Of a DNA stretch of 64,000 bases, positions 53,532 to 63,167 are shown one piece after another. Made by a program: the position numbers and the translations under genes. Source of the DNA: Scalindua sp964344685 (GTDB lineage Bacteria > Planctomycetota > Brocadiia > Brocadiales > Scalinduaceae); NCBI GenBank assembly GCA_964344685.1, contig CAYFOK010000013.1, forward strand, positions 42,019 to 106,018, written 5' to 3'. Within the stretch, counting starts at the first letter, position 1. Every line of letters starts with the position of its first letter. The notes beneath the pieces were generated by a model that searched no databases, had not been told where the DNA came from, and worked only from the letters and a program-made list of their open reading frames with translations.

Positions 53532-54896
53532 TCAATCCCTGTCATATTGCCAGCTTAACGGAAGAATAGATTCTATCTGTTTCAGCAAGATTAGACAATT
53601 ATCCAGATTTTTTGCAAGGCAGAGAAATTGTCCCTTTTGTACACAACAATCTTCATTAAGATTAAAGTTTATAGGCAAAACACCTTCCTGCATGTCAGGA
53701 TGAAAAAGATAACCAGCCTGGTCCATCATTTTCAGTAAGCTTGTGTCTTTAAGCGGGCTGGCAAATCGTACGTTTCTCATCAGCCAGGCATCATGCGGAA
53801 GGAAATGCCTCGCAATTACAGAAGGATATGTAGCACCTGTAATACGTGCATTAATTTCACACACTCTGACTTCGACGCTTCCACTGTTTTCAACAACCAG
53901 AAAATCAACACTTGCCGTACCTCTATATCCCTGTTCGTGAAGCCAGGAACCGGCAGCATCTGCCTGGCGAAATAACTCCTCAAAAACCTTGTCCCCCTTA
54001 TTAAAATAAGTTGGGGGTGATAGATTGCCCTCATGAACGCTGTCAGCATTAAGAATCTGTTCCGTAATATCATAAAAGGAGATTGTATTATCATCCAGGA
54101 ACATTTGAATACTGGGTGATCCCATTTGACGTACATTGTTGACCGTCTCATCAAGCCACCCCTGTACCAAACATGGCCCTTCAAAGAAAAAGTGGTCAGG
54201 GATAGAATTTTTGCTACCTGGAACAGTTGATAGACTGGTTATGCCGATACCGGAGGCACCTATTTGGGATTTAACTACTGCTTTCGCATATCCTTTTTTT
54301 CGGAGTGTTGCAATACATATGGGTACATCTTCAGGTGCTGATGCCATTAATGTGTCAAAAACTGGTAATCCGGTTTCAACTAGGCTGTTATGGAGAAGAA
54401 ATTTGTTGTTTCCTCTTTTGCTGCCTTCATGACTGCTTATAGTCGGCTTATTAAGAGTCTTGGCAATATTGAGGAGTACGCCATCACTTACAAAGCCATC
54501 AACCCATGTAGCGTCATGTTGATGTATAGTTGCTAGTGTCTGGCTTATTTCATTATGGACCAGCCTGTCACTTTGATTAAAAAGAGAGTCATAAACAGTA
54601 TGTGAGAGAATTGCAATATTTGGCAGGCTTAGACCAAGGTCCTTCTCAAAATATCGCATGAGTGACTGATCAGGTGGTCTTTCCAATACAAGCAAATTAG
54701 TATCCCCCTTGAAAATGAGATTAATAATCGGGACAAGCCGTCCTCCATAAGTCTCTACTCCTGTTATTTGTTGTTTCAGCCTCTTCAATCCACCGTGGTT
54801 ATCAAAGAAAATGGATTGTGTATTAGCAAAAAAAATAACACTTCTATTCCAAAAAGCAGGCAATTGGCCCGGTATGTTTTTGATCTCTATTGTCAT
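53532..54896 (-). CDS. ATP-grasp ligase-like protein (PGM1-related pre-ATP-grasp type)
   Basis: The 454-residue protein has an N-terminal Rossmann-like part and an ATP-grasp core from about 170: LRKKGYAKAVVKSQIGASGI is the nucleotide-binding lysine and glycine-rich loop, and GSVEVRVCEINARITGATYP supplies metal-binding Glu and Asn. Such ligases join a carboxylate to an amine using ATP, for example in unusual peptides. The most specific resemblance is to PGM1-type peptide ligases, but that is a guess. It is upstream of the M20 gene. No ribosome binding site is clear. Confidence 0.6.
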   Translation of the reverse strand: MTIEIKNIPGQLPAFWNRSVIFFANTQSIFFDNHGGLKRLKQQITGVETYGGRLVPIINLIFKGDTNLLVLERPPDQSLMRYFEKDLGLSLPNIAILSHTVYDSLFNQSDRLVHNEISQTLATIHQHDATWVDGFVSDGVLLNIAKTLNKPTISSHEGSKRGNNKFLLHNSLVETGLPVFDTLMASAPEDVPICIATLRKKGYAKAVVKSQIGASGIGITSLSTVPGSKNSIPDHFFFEGPCLVQGWLDETVNNVRQMGSPSIQMFLDDNTISFYDITEQILNADSVHEGNLSPPTYFNKGDKVFEELFRQADAAGSWLHEQGYRGTASVDFLVVENSGSVEVRVCEINARITGATYPSVIARHFLPHDAWLMRNVRFASPLKDTSLLKMMDQAGYLFHPDMQEGVLPINFNLNEDCCVQKGQFLCLAKNLDNCLILLKQIESILPLSWQYDRD

Positions 54897-55307
54897 GAAT
54901 GTATGTTTTTAAATTAAAAGTAGGACAAAATACGACTATTAAGAAGTGGAGTGTAAATCCGACCTTGCTGTAAGATTGTTTTGACATCTAATATTGTAAT
55001 TATAATTTAAATAGATGATAGGAATCAATGAGAAAGATTTAATGATGGATGGAATAGGCCATGATTTATGTTCGAGGCACTGGTTCGTATTCCAGGGGTT
55101 AATTACATTATATTATAATATTTTATGTAAATCCCACTTAACAGCTTTTACCTTGTTTTTAAGTCAATAAAGATGATATTATACTAGATTTGAAATAAAA
55201 TTAGAAAAACACCAGTATAACAATTATTATTCAATTATTTTGATTTGATTAATATTGCAGTTGTACGTCAGGCAGACAGGTTAAAAGTCTTTGAAAGGAT
55301 CGATTAA
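54897..55307. other. Intergenic region before the molybdoenzyme gene
   Basis: This 411-base AT-rich divergent gap ends with GAAAGGATCGATTAA before the GTG start of the molybdoenzyme. I found no other recognisable element. Confidence 0.35.
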
Positions 55308-57416
55308 GTGACAATTCAATGGAAAAAAACAACGTGCTCCTATTGCGGATTGGGTTGTGGATTGATGGTTGGCTTAGACAACGGTAAAGTTGTTGATATA
55401 AAAGGTATGGATGGCCATCCAGTAAACGACGGGATGATCTGTACCTTGCCTGCCAATTATTTACCTATTTTTGAGGCAGAGGGCAGGCTAAGTGACCCGA
55501 TGATTCGACATGATGGTAAACTTGTACCTGCAAATTGGGACGAGTCAATTAATTATGTAGCTACCGGTCTAAGGAGAATTATTGATAAATACGGCCCTGA
55601 CTCAGTTGGACTCCATATGGGAGCAACATGCCTAAACGAGGAATATTATGTAGCCAATAAATTTATGAAGGCGGCTATTGGTTCTAATAATATTGAGTGT
55701 ACTACTCGTTTATGTATGTCGAGCTCGGCAATGGGTTTTATTTCAACTATTGGGGCTGATGCCCCGCCTGCCTGTTATAACGATGTTGAGAATGCTGACC
55801 TTATATTTATTGCAGGCAATAATATGGCTGTTTCAGTTCCTGCCATTTTTGCACGAGTTTGTGCAGCAAGGAATAAAAATGGAACTAAGGTAATCGTAGT
55901 AGATCCACGTGAGACTGAAACTACTTCAATTGCTGACATTCATCTTCAGATACTGCCAGGAACGGATGTCGCGCTTAATAATGCTTTGGCTTCTGTTCTT
56001 TTTGAAGAGGGTTATGTAGACGAGGAATCAGTTGGAGATTATGCTTCTGGGCTCAATGACTTGAAAGAACTGTTGAAAGAATATTCTCCATTACGTGTCT
56101 CTAAAATTACCGGTTGCCCTGAAGATCAAATCAGAGAGGCTGCCCGCCTTATCGGAAAAGCCAGAGCGATGCTGGTTTTCTGGTTCCAGGGATATAACCA
56201 TTCTACACAGGCGGTGTTCAAAAATAATACTCTGCATAATCTCTGGCTGCTGACAGACAACTTTTGCAGGCCGGGAGCAGGGCCAATGTCGATTACCGGT
56301 GAGTGCAATGCCCTCGGTAATAGATGGATGGGAGGGCTCTCACATTTACTTCCGGGAATGCGTATGGTAGCTAATCCGCAACACCGACAAGAGCTTGCTG
56401 ACTTCTGGAAAATTCCGGTAGAAAAAATTAATTCAGCTCCCGGAAGGTCAATTTTAGATATTATAGAAGGTCTTCATTCCGGAGATGTGCGTGCGATGTG
56501 GACTATTTCTTCAAATCCCGCTGCCTCTCTTCCTGATACAAAATGGGTAAGGGAGGGCTTGTCAAAAGCTGAAATGTTGATTGTCCAGGATATATTTCAT
56601 CCCACAGAATCATCCGAGATGGCAGATGTAGTGTTTCCAGCTGCACACTGGTTTGAAAAGACTGGTTCCTTTGTTTCATCAGAACGCCGCATAGAATTGG
56701 TAGATAAGATAGTCGAGCCGTATGGTAATGTGAGACCTGATTATGATATTATTTGCAGTGTTGCACAGGCTATGGGTTTTAAAAAAGAGTTTCAATTTTC
56801 TTCGTCTGAAGAGGTATTTGAGGAGCTTAAGAAAATCACTAAAGGGCGGATTTGTGATATGAGCGGTGTTACATATGAGCGTTTACGTAATAAAGTTGGT
56901 CCTCAATTACCATGTCCTACTGAAGATCACCCGGGAACTGAACGCCTGTTTACCGACAGAAAGTTCCCCAGACCTGACGGGCGTGCTGCATTATTACCCA
57001 GAGAATTTATTCCACCAAATGAGCAAATCGACGATGAATATCCTTTAATCCTTATTACCGGCCGATTACAATGGCACTTTAATACTCGTACTCGTACCGG
57101 TCGCGTTTCTCATCTGCATTCTAATGCACCGGATAATTTTGTTGAGATTCATCCTGATACGGCTTTAGATTTGGATATAGTAGAAGGGGATGAAGTATTG
57201 GTTACATCGCGTAGAGGTTCCGTCAGCGGCGCTGCTCGTATTACTGACAGTATACTTCCGAACATAATCTTCATGCCTATGCATTTCGGAGATGCATTAT
57301 GCGGGAGAAAGGACAGACTGGCAAACATATTGACTAATCATATATACGATTTACATTCCAAACAGCCGGAATTCAAGTATAGTGCTGTAAAAGTATCTAA
57401 ATCCGTTCTTACATAA
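55308..57416 (+). CDS. nasA: NasA/NarB-like molybdopterin oxidoreductase
   Basis: The 702-residue protein starts with GTG (AAAGGAT upstream) and lacks a signal peptide, so it is cytoplasmic. The N-terminal 4Fe-4S motif has cysteines C10, C13, C17 and C45. The molybdenum ligand region is RLCMSSSAMGF (C136), as in assimilatory nitrate reductases rather than formate dehydrogenases. Later blocks (PPACYNDVENADLIFIAGNN; GGLSHLLPGMRMVANPQHR; SSNPAASLPD) also match NasA. The usual CxKG after the fourth cysteine is CTLPA here. Three signalling genes follow in the same direction. Confidence 0.75.
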   Translation: MTIQWKKTTCSYCGLGCGLMVGLDNGKVVDIKGMDGHPVNDGMICTLPANYLPIFEAEGRLSDPMIRHDGKLVPANWDESINYVATGLRRIIDKYGPDSVGLHMGATCLNEEYYVANKFMKAAIGSNNIECTTRLCMSSSAMGFISTIGADAPPACYNDVENADLIFIAGNNMAVSVPAIFARVCAARNKNGTKVIVVDPRETETTSIADIHLQILPGTDVALNNALASVLFEEGYVDEESVGDYASGLNDLKELLKEYSPLRVSKITGCPEDQIREAARLIGKARAMLVFWFQGYNHSTQAVFKNNTLHNLWLLTDNFCRPGAGPMSITGECNALGNRWMGGLSHLLPGMRMVANPQHRQELADFWKIPVEKINSAPGRSILDIIEGLHSGDVRAMWTISSNPAASLPDTKWVREGLSKAEMLIVQDIFHPTESSEMADVVFPAAHWFEKTGSFVSSERRIELVDKIVEPYGNVRPDYDIICSVAQAMGFKKEFQFSSSEEVFEELKKITKGRICDMSGVTYERLRNKVGPQLPCPTEDHPGTERLFTDRKFPRPDGRAALLPREFIPPNEQIDDEYPLILITGRLQWHFNTRTRTGRVSHLHSNAPDNFVEIHPDTALDLDIVEGDEVLVTSRRGSVSGAARITDSILPNIIFMPMHFGDALCGRKDRLANILTNHIYDLHSKQPEFKYSAVKVSKSVLT

Positions 57417-57427
57417 AGATATTCTTA

Positions 57428-58540
57428 ATGGAAAAAACTACTACTATAAGTGAATTAGATTCTTCTAAAAGAACGATTAAGTTTTTTGAAGGACTGTTGC
57501 GCTCAACTCCAAATGGTGTTGTTGTTACAGATGCTTCACAGAATATTGTGTTAGTTAATGGAAGGTTCAGCTCATTGTTTCAACAAAATTGGAGGTCTGT
57601 TATTGAGACCAGCATTTTTGTCTGGCTCCAACAGCTTGATGACGGGGCTGTGGATTTATGGGGGAAATTAGTGGATTGTGTATGTCGTAAAGGGCAGTGC
57701 TATGATGTCAATTTCAATATGACAACAACGGAGGAAGTGAAGCATCTAAGTGTTAATGCTTCACTTGTGGAAGAGACGCCAGCAGAAGAACGTGGTATTA
57801 TTATAAGTATTTGGCGGGATATCACAAAACAGGTAAAGATGGAAAGAGCAATTGCAGAATCTGAACGTCTTACTGTATTGGGTAAAATTTCAGGCAGTAT
57901 TGCACACGAAATCAGAAATCCTCTGGCTACTATTGATATTTCTGCATTAAATTTAAAGAGAAGGCTCAAGGATGCGGATGAGAAGACTATGTCTCAAATA
58001 GATCGAATTATTAAACAGGTTAAGGAGACTACTGATACTATCCAAAGTTTGCAAGATCTGGCAAAACTGGATAAACCTGTTAGAAGAAGGCAGGATTTAA
58101 GTGATATTATAAGGAATGGAATTCGTATTATAAAGCTGCCAGATAGTGTTCACCTTATTAATGGTATGATAAAAAACGATTTGTTTGTGGATGTAGATGA
58201 AATGCAAATATCAATAGTGTTGAGAAATATTTTGAATAATGCTTTGCAAGCAATGGATAATCAAGGGACAATCAGGATAACCGCGTTCAAAGAGGGCAAT
58301 GACACTGTAAAGGTTTCGATAAAAAATTCCGGTCCAAGTATTGCACCAGAAGAAATTGAAAAAATTTTTAATTCATTCTATGGGACCAAGGTAAAGGGTT
58401 TTGGGTATGGGCTAACTATATGTAGAATGATTATGGAAAAACATGGAGGATCAATAGAAGCGAAGTCTGAAGATAGTGAAGGTGCTGCATTCATATTAAG
58501 CTTTCCATCTGCTGATATTGTGAATGAGGCCGCTTTATAG
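57428..58540 (+). CDS. Soluble PAS-domain histidine kinase
   Basis: The 370-residue protein has a PAS domain (about 22-135; GVVVTDASQNIVLVNGRF), HisKA with SIAHEIRNPLATIDISALNL, and an ATPase with NNALQAMDNQG (N box) and KGFGYGLTICRMIM. There is no membrane segment. It begins 11 bases after the molybdoenzyme stop and is followed by a response regulator gene, so all are probably one operon. It may sense redox or nitrogen state; the ligand is unknown. Its H box resembles NtrB-type kinases. Confidence 0.8.
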   Translation: MEKTTTISELDSSKRTIKFFEGLLRSTPNGVVVTDASQNIVLVNGRFSSLFQQNWRSVIETSIFVWLQQLDDGAVDLWGKLVDCVCRKGQCYDVNFNMTTTEEVKHLSVNASLVEETPAEERGIIISIWRDITKQVKMERAIAESERLTVLGKISGSIAHEIRNPLATIDISALNLKRRLKDADEKTMSQIDRIIKQVKETTDTIQSLQDLAKLDKPVRRRQDLSDIIRNGIRIIKLPDSVHLINGMIKNDLFVDVDEMQISIVLRNILNNALQAMDNQGTIRITAFKEGNDTVKVSIKNSGPSIAPEEIEKIFNSFYGTKVKGFGYGLTICRMIMEKHGGSIEAKSEDSEGAAFILSFPSADIVNEAAL

Positions 58541-58594
58541 GCGATGCATACAAGCATTTATAATAGATAGTATTGTTTTTTGGAGTTAATTGTG

Positions 58595-59328
58595 ATGGTT
58601 GATAGAAAAATTCTTGTAGTTGACGATAATGCTGATTATTGCGAAGGAATTGTAGACTTTCTGGAAATGGAAGGCTTTGATGCAATAGCTGTTCACGATG
58701 GTTATAAAGCACTGGAAACCATCAAGAAAGAAAGATTTGATATGGTATTAATGGATATCAGAATGCCCGGGATGGACGGAGTCGAAACATTTCAAAAGCT
58801 ACAAAACTCTCACCTGATACTCCTACTATTCTGATGTCGGCTTTTGAACTTAAAAACCGTATCAAGGAGGCATTGCGAGGTGGAGCCTTTGGCGCATTCC
58901 AAAAGCCGGTAGATAATGAAAGACTTATTTGCAGTATAAACAAATCTTTTCCCGGTGGTGCAGTAGTATTGATAGCTGATAACGACAAAGAGCTCTGTTC
59001 AAATCTCTTGAATGCACTTTCGGAAAAGGGCTTTCGTGGCGTAGTAGTCCATGATGAAAAGGCTATAATACAAACGGTGAGGGAAAAGAAATTCGATATC
59101 ATTATCCTTGATATGGAACTGAAAGTTTTGAAAGTGGTTGATATATATCGAAAGATTCTTGATATTCGTCCTTATGTAAAGGTGGTTATTGCAACTGATA
59201 ATAAAGAGGCGACTAAAAACCTTGTTGACCAGACTTTGCACAAGAATGTTCTCTCGTTCCTTGAAAAGCCTCTTGATTTTGATAACCTGATTGAAGTAAT
59301 GCAAAATGCATTGGAGAATAGAAACTAG
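58595..59328 (+). pseudogene. Double-receiver response regulator, split by a frameshift
   Basis: From ATG 58595 (GGAG nine bases upstream) a receiver domain runs normally: ILVVDDNADYCEG, then MVLMDIRMPGMDGVETFQK. Near 58801-58811 the frame breaks into a short tail and stops at 58834. The -1 frame continues perfectly, reading LSPDTPTILMSAFELKNRI with the expected Lys later (FQKPVDNERL), and then a second receiver (VVLIADNDKELCSNLLNAL) to 59328. One missing or extra base in the CAAAAC stretch explains it. It may be a real inactivation or a sequencing error. Confidence 0.75.
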
Positions 59329-59421
59329 AATAAATTTTTACTCCTCTATTTTCTGTTTTGTAGGATGGTCTTGGTAAATACCAAGAAATTACATTATTCA
59401 TCTTGTTGTTAGAACACAAAA

Positions 59422-60996
59422 ATGAATGTAAAAGCCAATATACTTGTTGTTGATGATAATAAAGATCTCGGGAGTAGTATTAAGGAGTATCTTGAGGAAG
59501 AAGGTTATGCTATTAAGTGTGCACACAGCGGTAAGGAAGCAATTACCCAGATATGCGACAGTAGATACGATATAGCCCTTGTAGATATAAAGTTGCCGGA
59601 TATACAAGGTACTGAACTTGTAAAAAAATTAACAGAGATTTCACCCTCAACAGATTTTATTCATATTACTGCACATGCCGATCTTAGTAGTGCTATTGAA
59701 GCAGTACGACAGGAACATGTCATTTCCTACGAAACAAAACCGTTAGATATGGATCATCTGTTGGCCCTCCTCAAGCAAATTATAAAACAAAAGAAAACGG
59801 AGGAAGCTCTTATGCGGGCAGAAAAGCTAAAGTCTATTGGGACTGTAACTGCAGGGGTTTCTCATGAATTTAATAATATTCTCGCAATTATCTCAGGTAA
59901 TATACAGTTAATGATGGGAACCTATAAAGACCATAAAAGATTAGTCAAATCGCTTAGTACTGTCCTAGAGGCGGTGAATGAAGGAGCTGAAATATCCAGT
60001 AAGATGGACGGCTTTACAAATGAAGAAGCAGACACCACTGACTTCGAAACTAACAGAGTAAGTGATTTAATTAAGCAATCGGTTGAATTCACAATGCCCA
60101 GATGGAAAAATATGGCTCATGCCGGTGGTATTAACTATCACATTAACATGGATGGTGTCAGTGAAATACCACTAGTTTACTGCAATCCTGTAGAATTAAG
60201 AGAGGTATTTATCAATATAATAAACAATGCTCTTGATGCGATGCCTGATGGTGGTACTATCACAGTGTCAACACGATATGTTGAGAGTCCAGAGTTTAAA
60301 GCTCAGCGAAATGAACAGGGTGCCTCTGAAATCTTGACTCTAAACTCTAAACTTAAAGGTGATTTTGTTGAGATTATCTTTAATGATACCGGTAAAGGTA
60401 TGTCAGAAGATGTAAAAAAGAGGGTTTTTGATCCTTTTTTTACTACACGGAGACCTCTGGGGACCGGATTAGGATTGAGCACGTCTTTCGGAATAATAAC
60501 CAGGCATGGCGGAAAAATTGAGGTAGAAAGCAGGTTGGGACGGGGTAGTATATTTTATATTCAATTGCCTGTATACGAGAAAACAGATAGCGCAAAAGAG
60601 ATATCTGATGAGGATCATGATATTAAAGGTAAATGCCTCCACGTCTTGGTAGTTGACGATGAAAAGGAAATATGTGATATGCTGGAAAAATTCCTTTCAA
60701 GTAAAGGTCACATGGTCAGGACTGTAGATAATGGCGCTGAGGCCATAATCCTGGCCAGAGCCAGTAATTATGATCTAATATTGTGTGACCTGGCAATGCC
60801 TGAAGTATTTGGTTACGATGTAATAAAGGCTCTTAATGAGATGGGTAGGATACCAAAAATAGGCATAATAACCGGTTGGGGTGAGAAGCTCAAGCCTGTT
60901 GAGGATGATGCTTTAAAAGTAGATTTTATTATCAAAAAGCCTTTTGATTTTTCAGAGGTAACAAAACACGTAAATAGTGTTTTTAGTGAAAACTGA
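59422..60996 (+). CDS. Hybrid histidine kinase REC-HisKA-HATPase-REC
   Basis: The 524-residue protein begins with a receiver (ILVVDDNKDLGSSIKEYLEE; Asp in IALVDIKLPDIQG; Lys near SYETKPLD). A short helix leads to HisKA (TVTAGVSHEFNNILAIISGN), and the ATPase has NNALDAMPDGG and RPLGTGLGLSTSFGI. A C-terminal receiver (LVVDDEKEICDMLEKFLSS; LILCDLAMPEV; KKPFDFSEV) closes it. It lacks a sensor domain, so the N-terminal receiver must supply the input, probably from the upstream kinase. It is the last signalling gene of the molybdoenzyme run. Confidence 0.82.
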   Translation: MNVKANILVVDDNKDLGSSIKEYLEEEGYAIKCAHSGKEAITQICDSRYDIALVDIKLPDIQGTELVKKLTEISPSTDFIHITAHADLSSAIEAVRQEHVISYETKPLDMDHLLALLKQIIKQKKTEEALMRAEKLKSIGTVTAGVSHEFNNILAIISGNIQLMMGTYKDHKRLVKSLSTVLEAVNEGAEISSKMDGFTNEEADTTDFETNRVSDLIKQSVEFTMPRWKNMAHAGGINYHINMDGVSEIPLVYCNPVELREVFINIINNALDAMPDGGTITVSTRYVESPEFKAQRNEQGASEILTLNSKLKGDFVEIIFNDTGKGMSEDVKKRVFDPFFTTRRPLGTGLGLSTSFGIITRHGGKIEVESRLGRGSIFYIQLPVYEKTDSAKEISDEDHDIKGKCLHVLVVDDEKEICDMLEKFLSSKGHMVRTVDNGAEAIILARASNYDLILCDLAMPEVFGYDVIKALNEMGRIPKIGIITGWGEKLKPVEDDALKVDFIIKKPFDFSEVTKHVNSVFSEN

Positions 60997-61083
60997 GCCT
61001 TCTCAACAGAAAACTCAGTCGAATTAATTAAATTAGAAATCTATATTATTGTAGGTTTATTATTTTTTAGTAGAAAATAAGTT

Positions 61084-61614
61084 ATGCAGAGAACAATTGA
61101 TATGAATTCATCCTATGAAACGCTGCCTTTGGTTGATCTAAGTGCACCGAAGGTAGAAAGCCGTCGAAGTAAAACAGGAGTGATTCCTTCGGAAGTGTCC
61201 ATAACGCAGGATAATGAAGACGCTATAAAAATCATTAATAAGATAGATTTGGGAGAACCTGTAAAGATTGAAGAGAGGATTGAGGCAGAAGAAAAATATT
61301 TAATTGAAACTTTGCCAGGTAAATCTTCGAAAGCAGCGAGTATGGGACAGGGAGGTTCAAGAAAACCTCATTACACACGTCTTTTTATGCTGAACAATAA
61401 GTTGGTCTTTCAAGCTGCCTGCTGTCTGCCTTTAAAAGTTATAGCTGCTAACCTGGATGGTGATGCTGTTTCCGGGAGGATTCTGTATAGTACCCATTCG
61501 GATAATGAGGGTGGTAAATTGGTCTATGAGTTTCGGGGAAAAGGCTCGGAATTAATAATAGATGTAAAACGAGGAGACAGTACAAGGGCGCAACGTCTTT
61601 TCTTTAAGATGTGA
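61084..61614 (+). CDS. Small protein of unknown function
   Basis: The 176 residues begin with an acidic, probably disordered 90-residue segment (many Glu, Ser and Lys). A compact beta-rich C-terminal part follows (YTRLFMLNNKLVFQAACCLP, GDAVSGRILYSTHSD). There is no signal peptide, membrane helix or family motif that I recognise. It follows the hybrid kinase by 87 bases on the same strand and may belong to that transcript. A second ATG at 61102 is an alternative start. Confidence 0.5.
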   Translation: MQRTIDMNSSYETLPLVDLSAPKVESRRSKTGVIPSEVSITQDNEDAIKIINKIDLGEPVKIEERIEAEEKYLIETLPGKSSKAASMGQGGSRKPHYTRLFMLNNKLVFQAACCLPLKVIAANLDGDAVSGRILYSTHSDNEGGKLVYEFRGKGSELIIDVKRGDSTRAQRLFFKM

Positions 61615-61638
61615 ATAAGTATTGAAATTAAAAAAACA

Positions 61639-62967
61639 TCAGTTCGCTTTTAAGTCGGTTCTGGAACTATCGTGCTCCTTTACAAAGTACATGAGTACAA
61701 TTCCTATGAAAAAGAATCCGACTAATGATAAGACAGCTAGACGCGATGTACCCGTGATTTGACGAATAACACCGAAGACGAAAGGTCCCCATATAGCTGA
61801 GAATTTTTCAAACACAGAATAAAAACCAAAAAACTCAGCCGATTCTCTTGTCGGGATCATCCCTCCATAAAATGATCTGCTTATGGCTTGAGATCCACCA
61901 AGTACTAATCCTACAGCTATCCCCAACATCCAGAAATCAAAGGCACTGGTCATAATATATGCATAGCACAAGATTCCCAGCCAGAGAAACAAGACAAAAA
62001 TCAATATTCTTTTTGTACCAAAAGTACCTGAAAGTCTGCTGAATAGTAGTGCTCCACCTATACCGACAAACTGTACTAGCAATAGAGTACCCATAAGAGT
62101 CTGATTTTTGAGCCCCAATTCATCCTTCCCGTAAATAGCTGCCATTCTGATAACCGTATGTATTCCATCATTATAAAACATAAATGCGATCAGGAATAGA
62201 GCTAGATTCCGGTGTTTCTTCACATTTAAAATGGTGTGCCATGTTCGTGAAATTCCCAATCTTATAAAGGTCCATGAAGTATAATTATTCTGTGAATGCT
62301 TAAAGGAGGTATTATTGCTCTCGGGTTCACGCAGCCAGACAAGCGTGACTATGGAAAAACCTGCCCACCAGACTCCTGAAAACAACAAGCTTATTCTTAC
62401 AGCCATAGATTTATCAATGCCAATCTTGTTGTGAAATAGTATAAAGAATATGCAGATTGAGAACTGAATACCACCTCCAAGGTATCCATAAGCATAACCT
62501 CTCCCAGAAACTTGATCTATTTTATTTCTGGAAGCAATGTGAGGGAGGAATGAGTCATAAAAAATGTTTGCACTGACAAAACAGGTATTGGCAAGGAAGA
62601 AGAAAACTGCGGTCATCCACACATCACCGCGTTGACTGAAAAATAGAAGTGTAGTAAACATACTGCCGCCAAAGCAGAATGCCATTAGAAATTTCTTCTT
62701 TGAATCAGATACGTCAGCTATTGCACCAAGGATTGGAGCAGTTATAAATACAAAGAGGGATGTCGCTCCTGCAAGAAAAGCCCATAAAGTGGTCGCATTT
62801 GTAGATATCTCAATGCTGCTGATTCTGAGAATCCATCCATCAGAAGGTACAATATAAGTAGCAAAGTATATGGGTAAAATAGCAGCTATAACGGTTGTCG
62901 CAAACGCGGAGTTTGCCCAATCATACATATACCATGCAAAGACACTCTTTTTTCTGTTATTCTTCAT
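61639..62967 (-). CDS. Major facilitator transporter, UMF1/Atg22-like
   Basis: The protein is nearly all membrane helices, about 12. The N-terminus has the family signature FAWYMYDWANSAFATTVI, typical of Atg22/UMF1 permeases, and an MFS-type loop (SRLSGTFGTKRI) follows in the middle. It is probably an inner-membrane exporter or amino-acid permease; the substrate is unknown. ATG 62967 is used because it gives the expected short cytoplasmic N-terminus; a longer frame to 63009 uses GTG and has no properly spaced ribosome binding site. Confidence 0.78.
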   Translation of the reverse strand: MKNNRKKSVFAWYMYDWANSAFATTVIAAILPIYFATYIVPSDGWILRISSIEISTNATTLWAFLAGATSLFVFITAPILGAIADVSDSKKKFLMAFCFGGSMFTTLLFFSQRGDVWMTAVFFFLANTCFVSANIFYDSFLPHIASRNKIDQVSGRGYAYGYLGGGIQFSICIFFILFHNKIGIDKSMAVRISLLFSGVWWAGFSIVTLVWLREPESNNTSFKHSQNNYTSWTFIRLGISRTWHTILNVKKHRNLALFLIAFMFYNDGIHTVIRMAAIYGKDELGLKNQTLMGTLLLVQFVGIGGALLFSRLSGTFGTKRILIFVLFLWLGILCYAYIMTSAFDFWMLGIAVGLVLGGSQAISRSFYGGMIPTRESAEFFGFYSVFEKFSAIWGPFVFGVIRQITGTSRLAVLSLVGFFFIGIVLMYFVKEHDSSRTDLKAN

Positions 62968-63167
62968 AAGTGTATTCAAAACGAAGCAAGAACCAGCAAT
63001 TTTTAACACTCTTCCAAAATCTTATTATCCCTTTACAATGAGGACAGAAAATAGTAGATTTGCCGAAAAGCTTATTTATACAATTTTATACCGGTCAAAA
63101 TATGTTGGCATTATAGACTTTTTCAACCGCTTATCATCAGAAAAAAAATCAGATTATTAAGTAAATC

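Noticed and set aside
58795..58815. Programmed -1 frameshift in the double receiver
   Set aside because: The site A-CAA-AAC does not allow good re-pairing in the P site and no stimulatory hairpin is evident; mutation or error is simpler.
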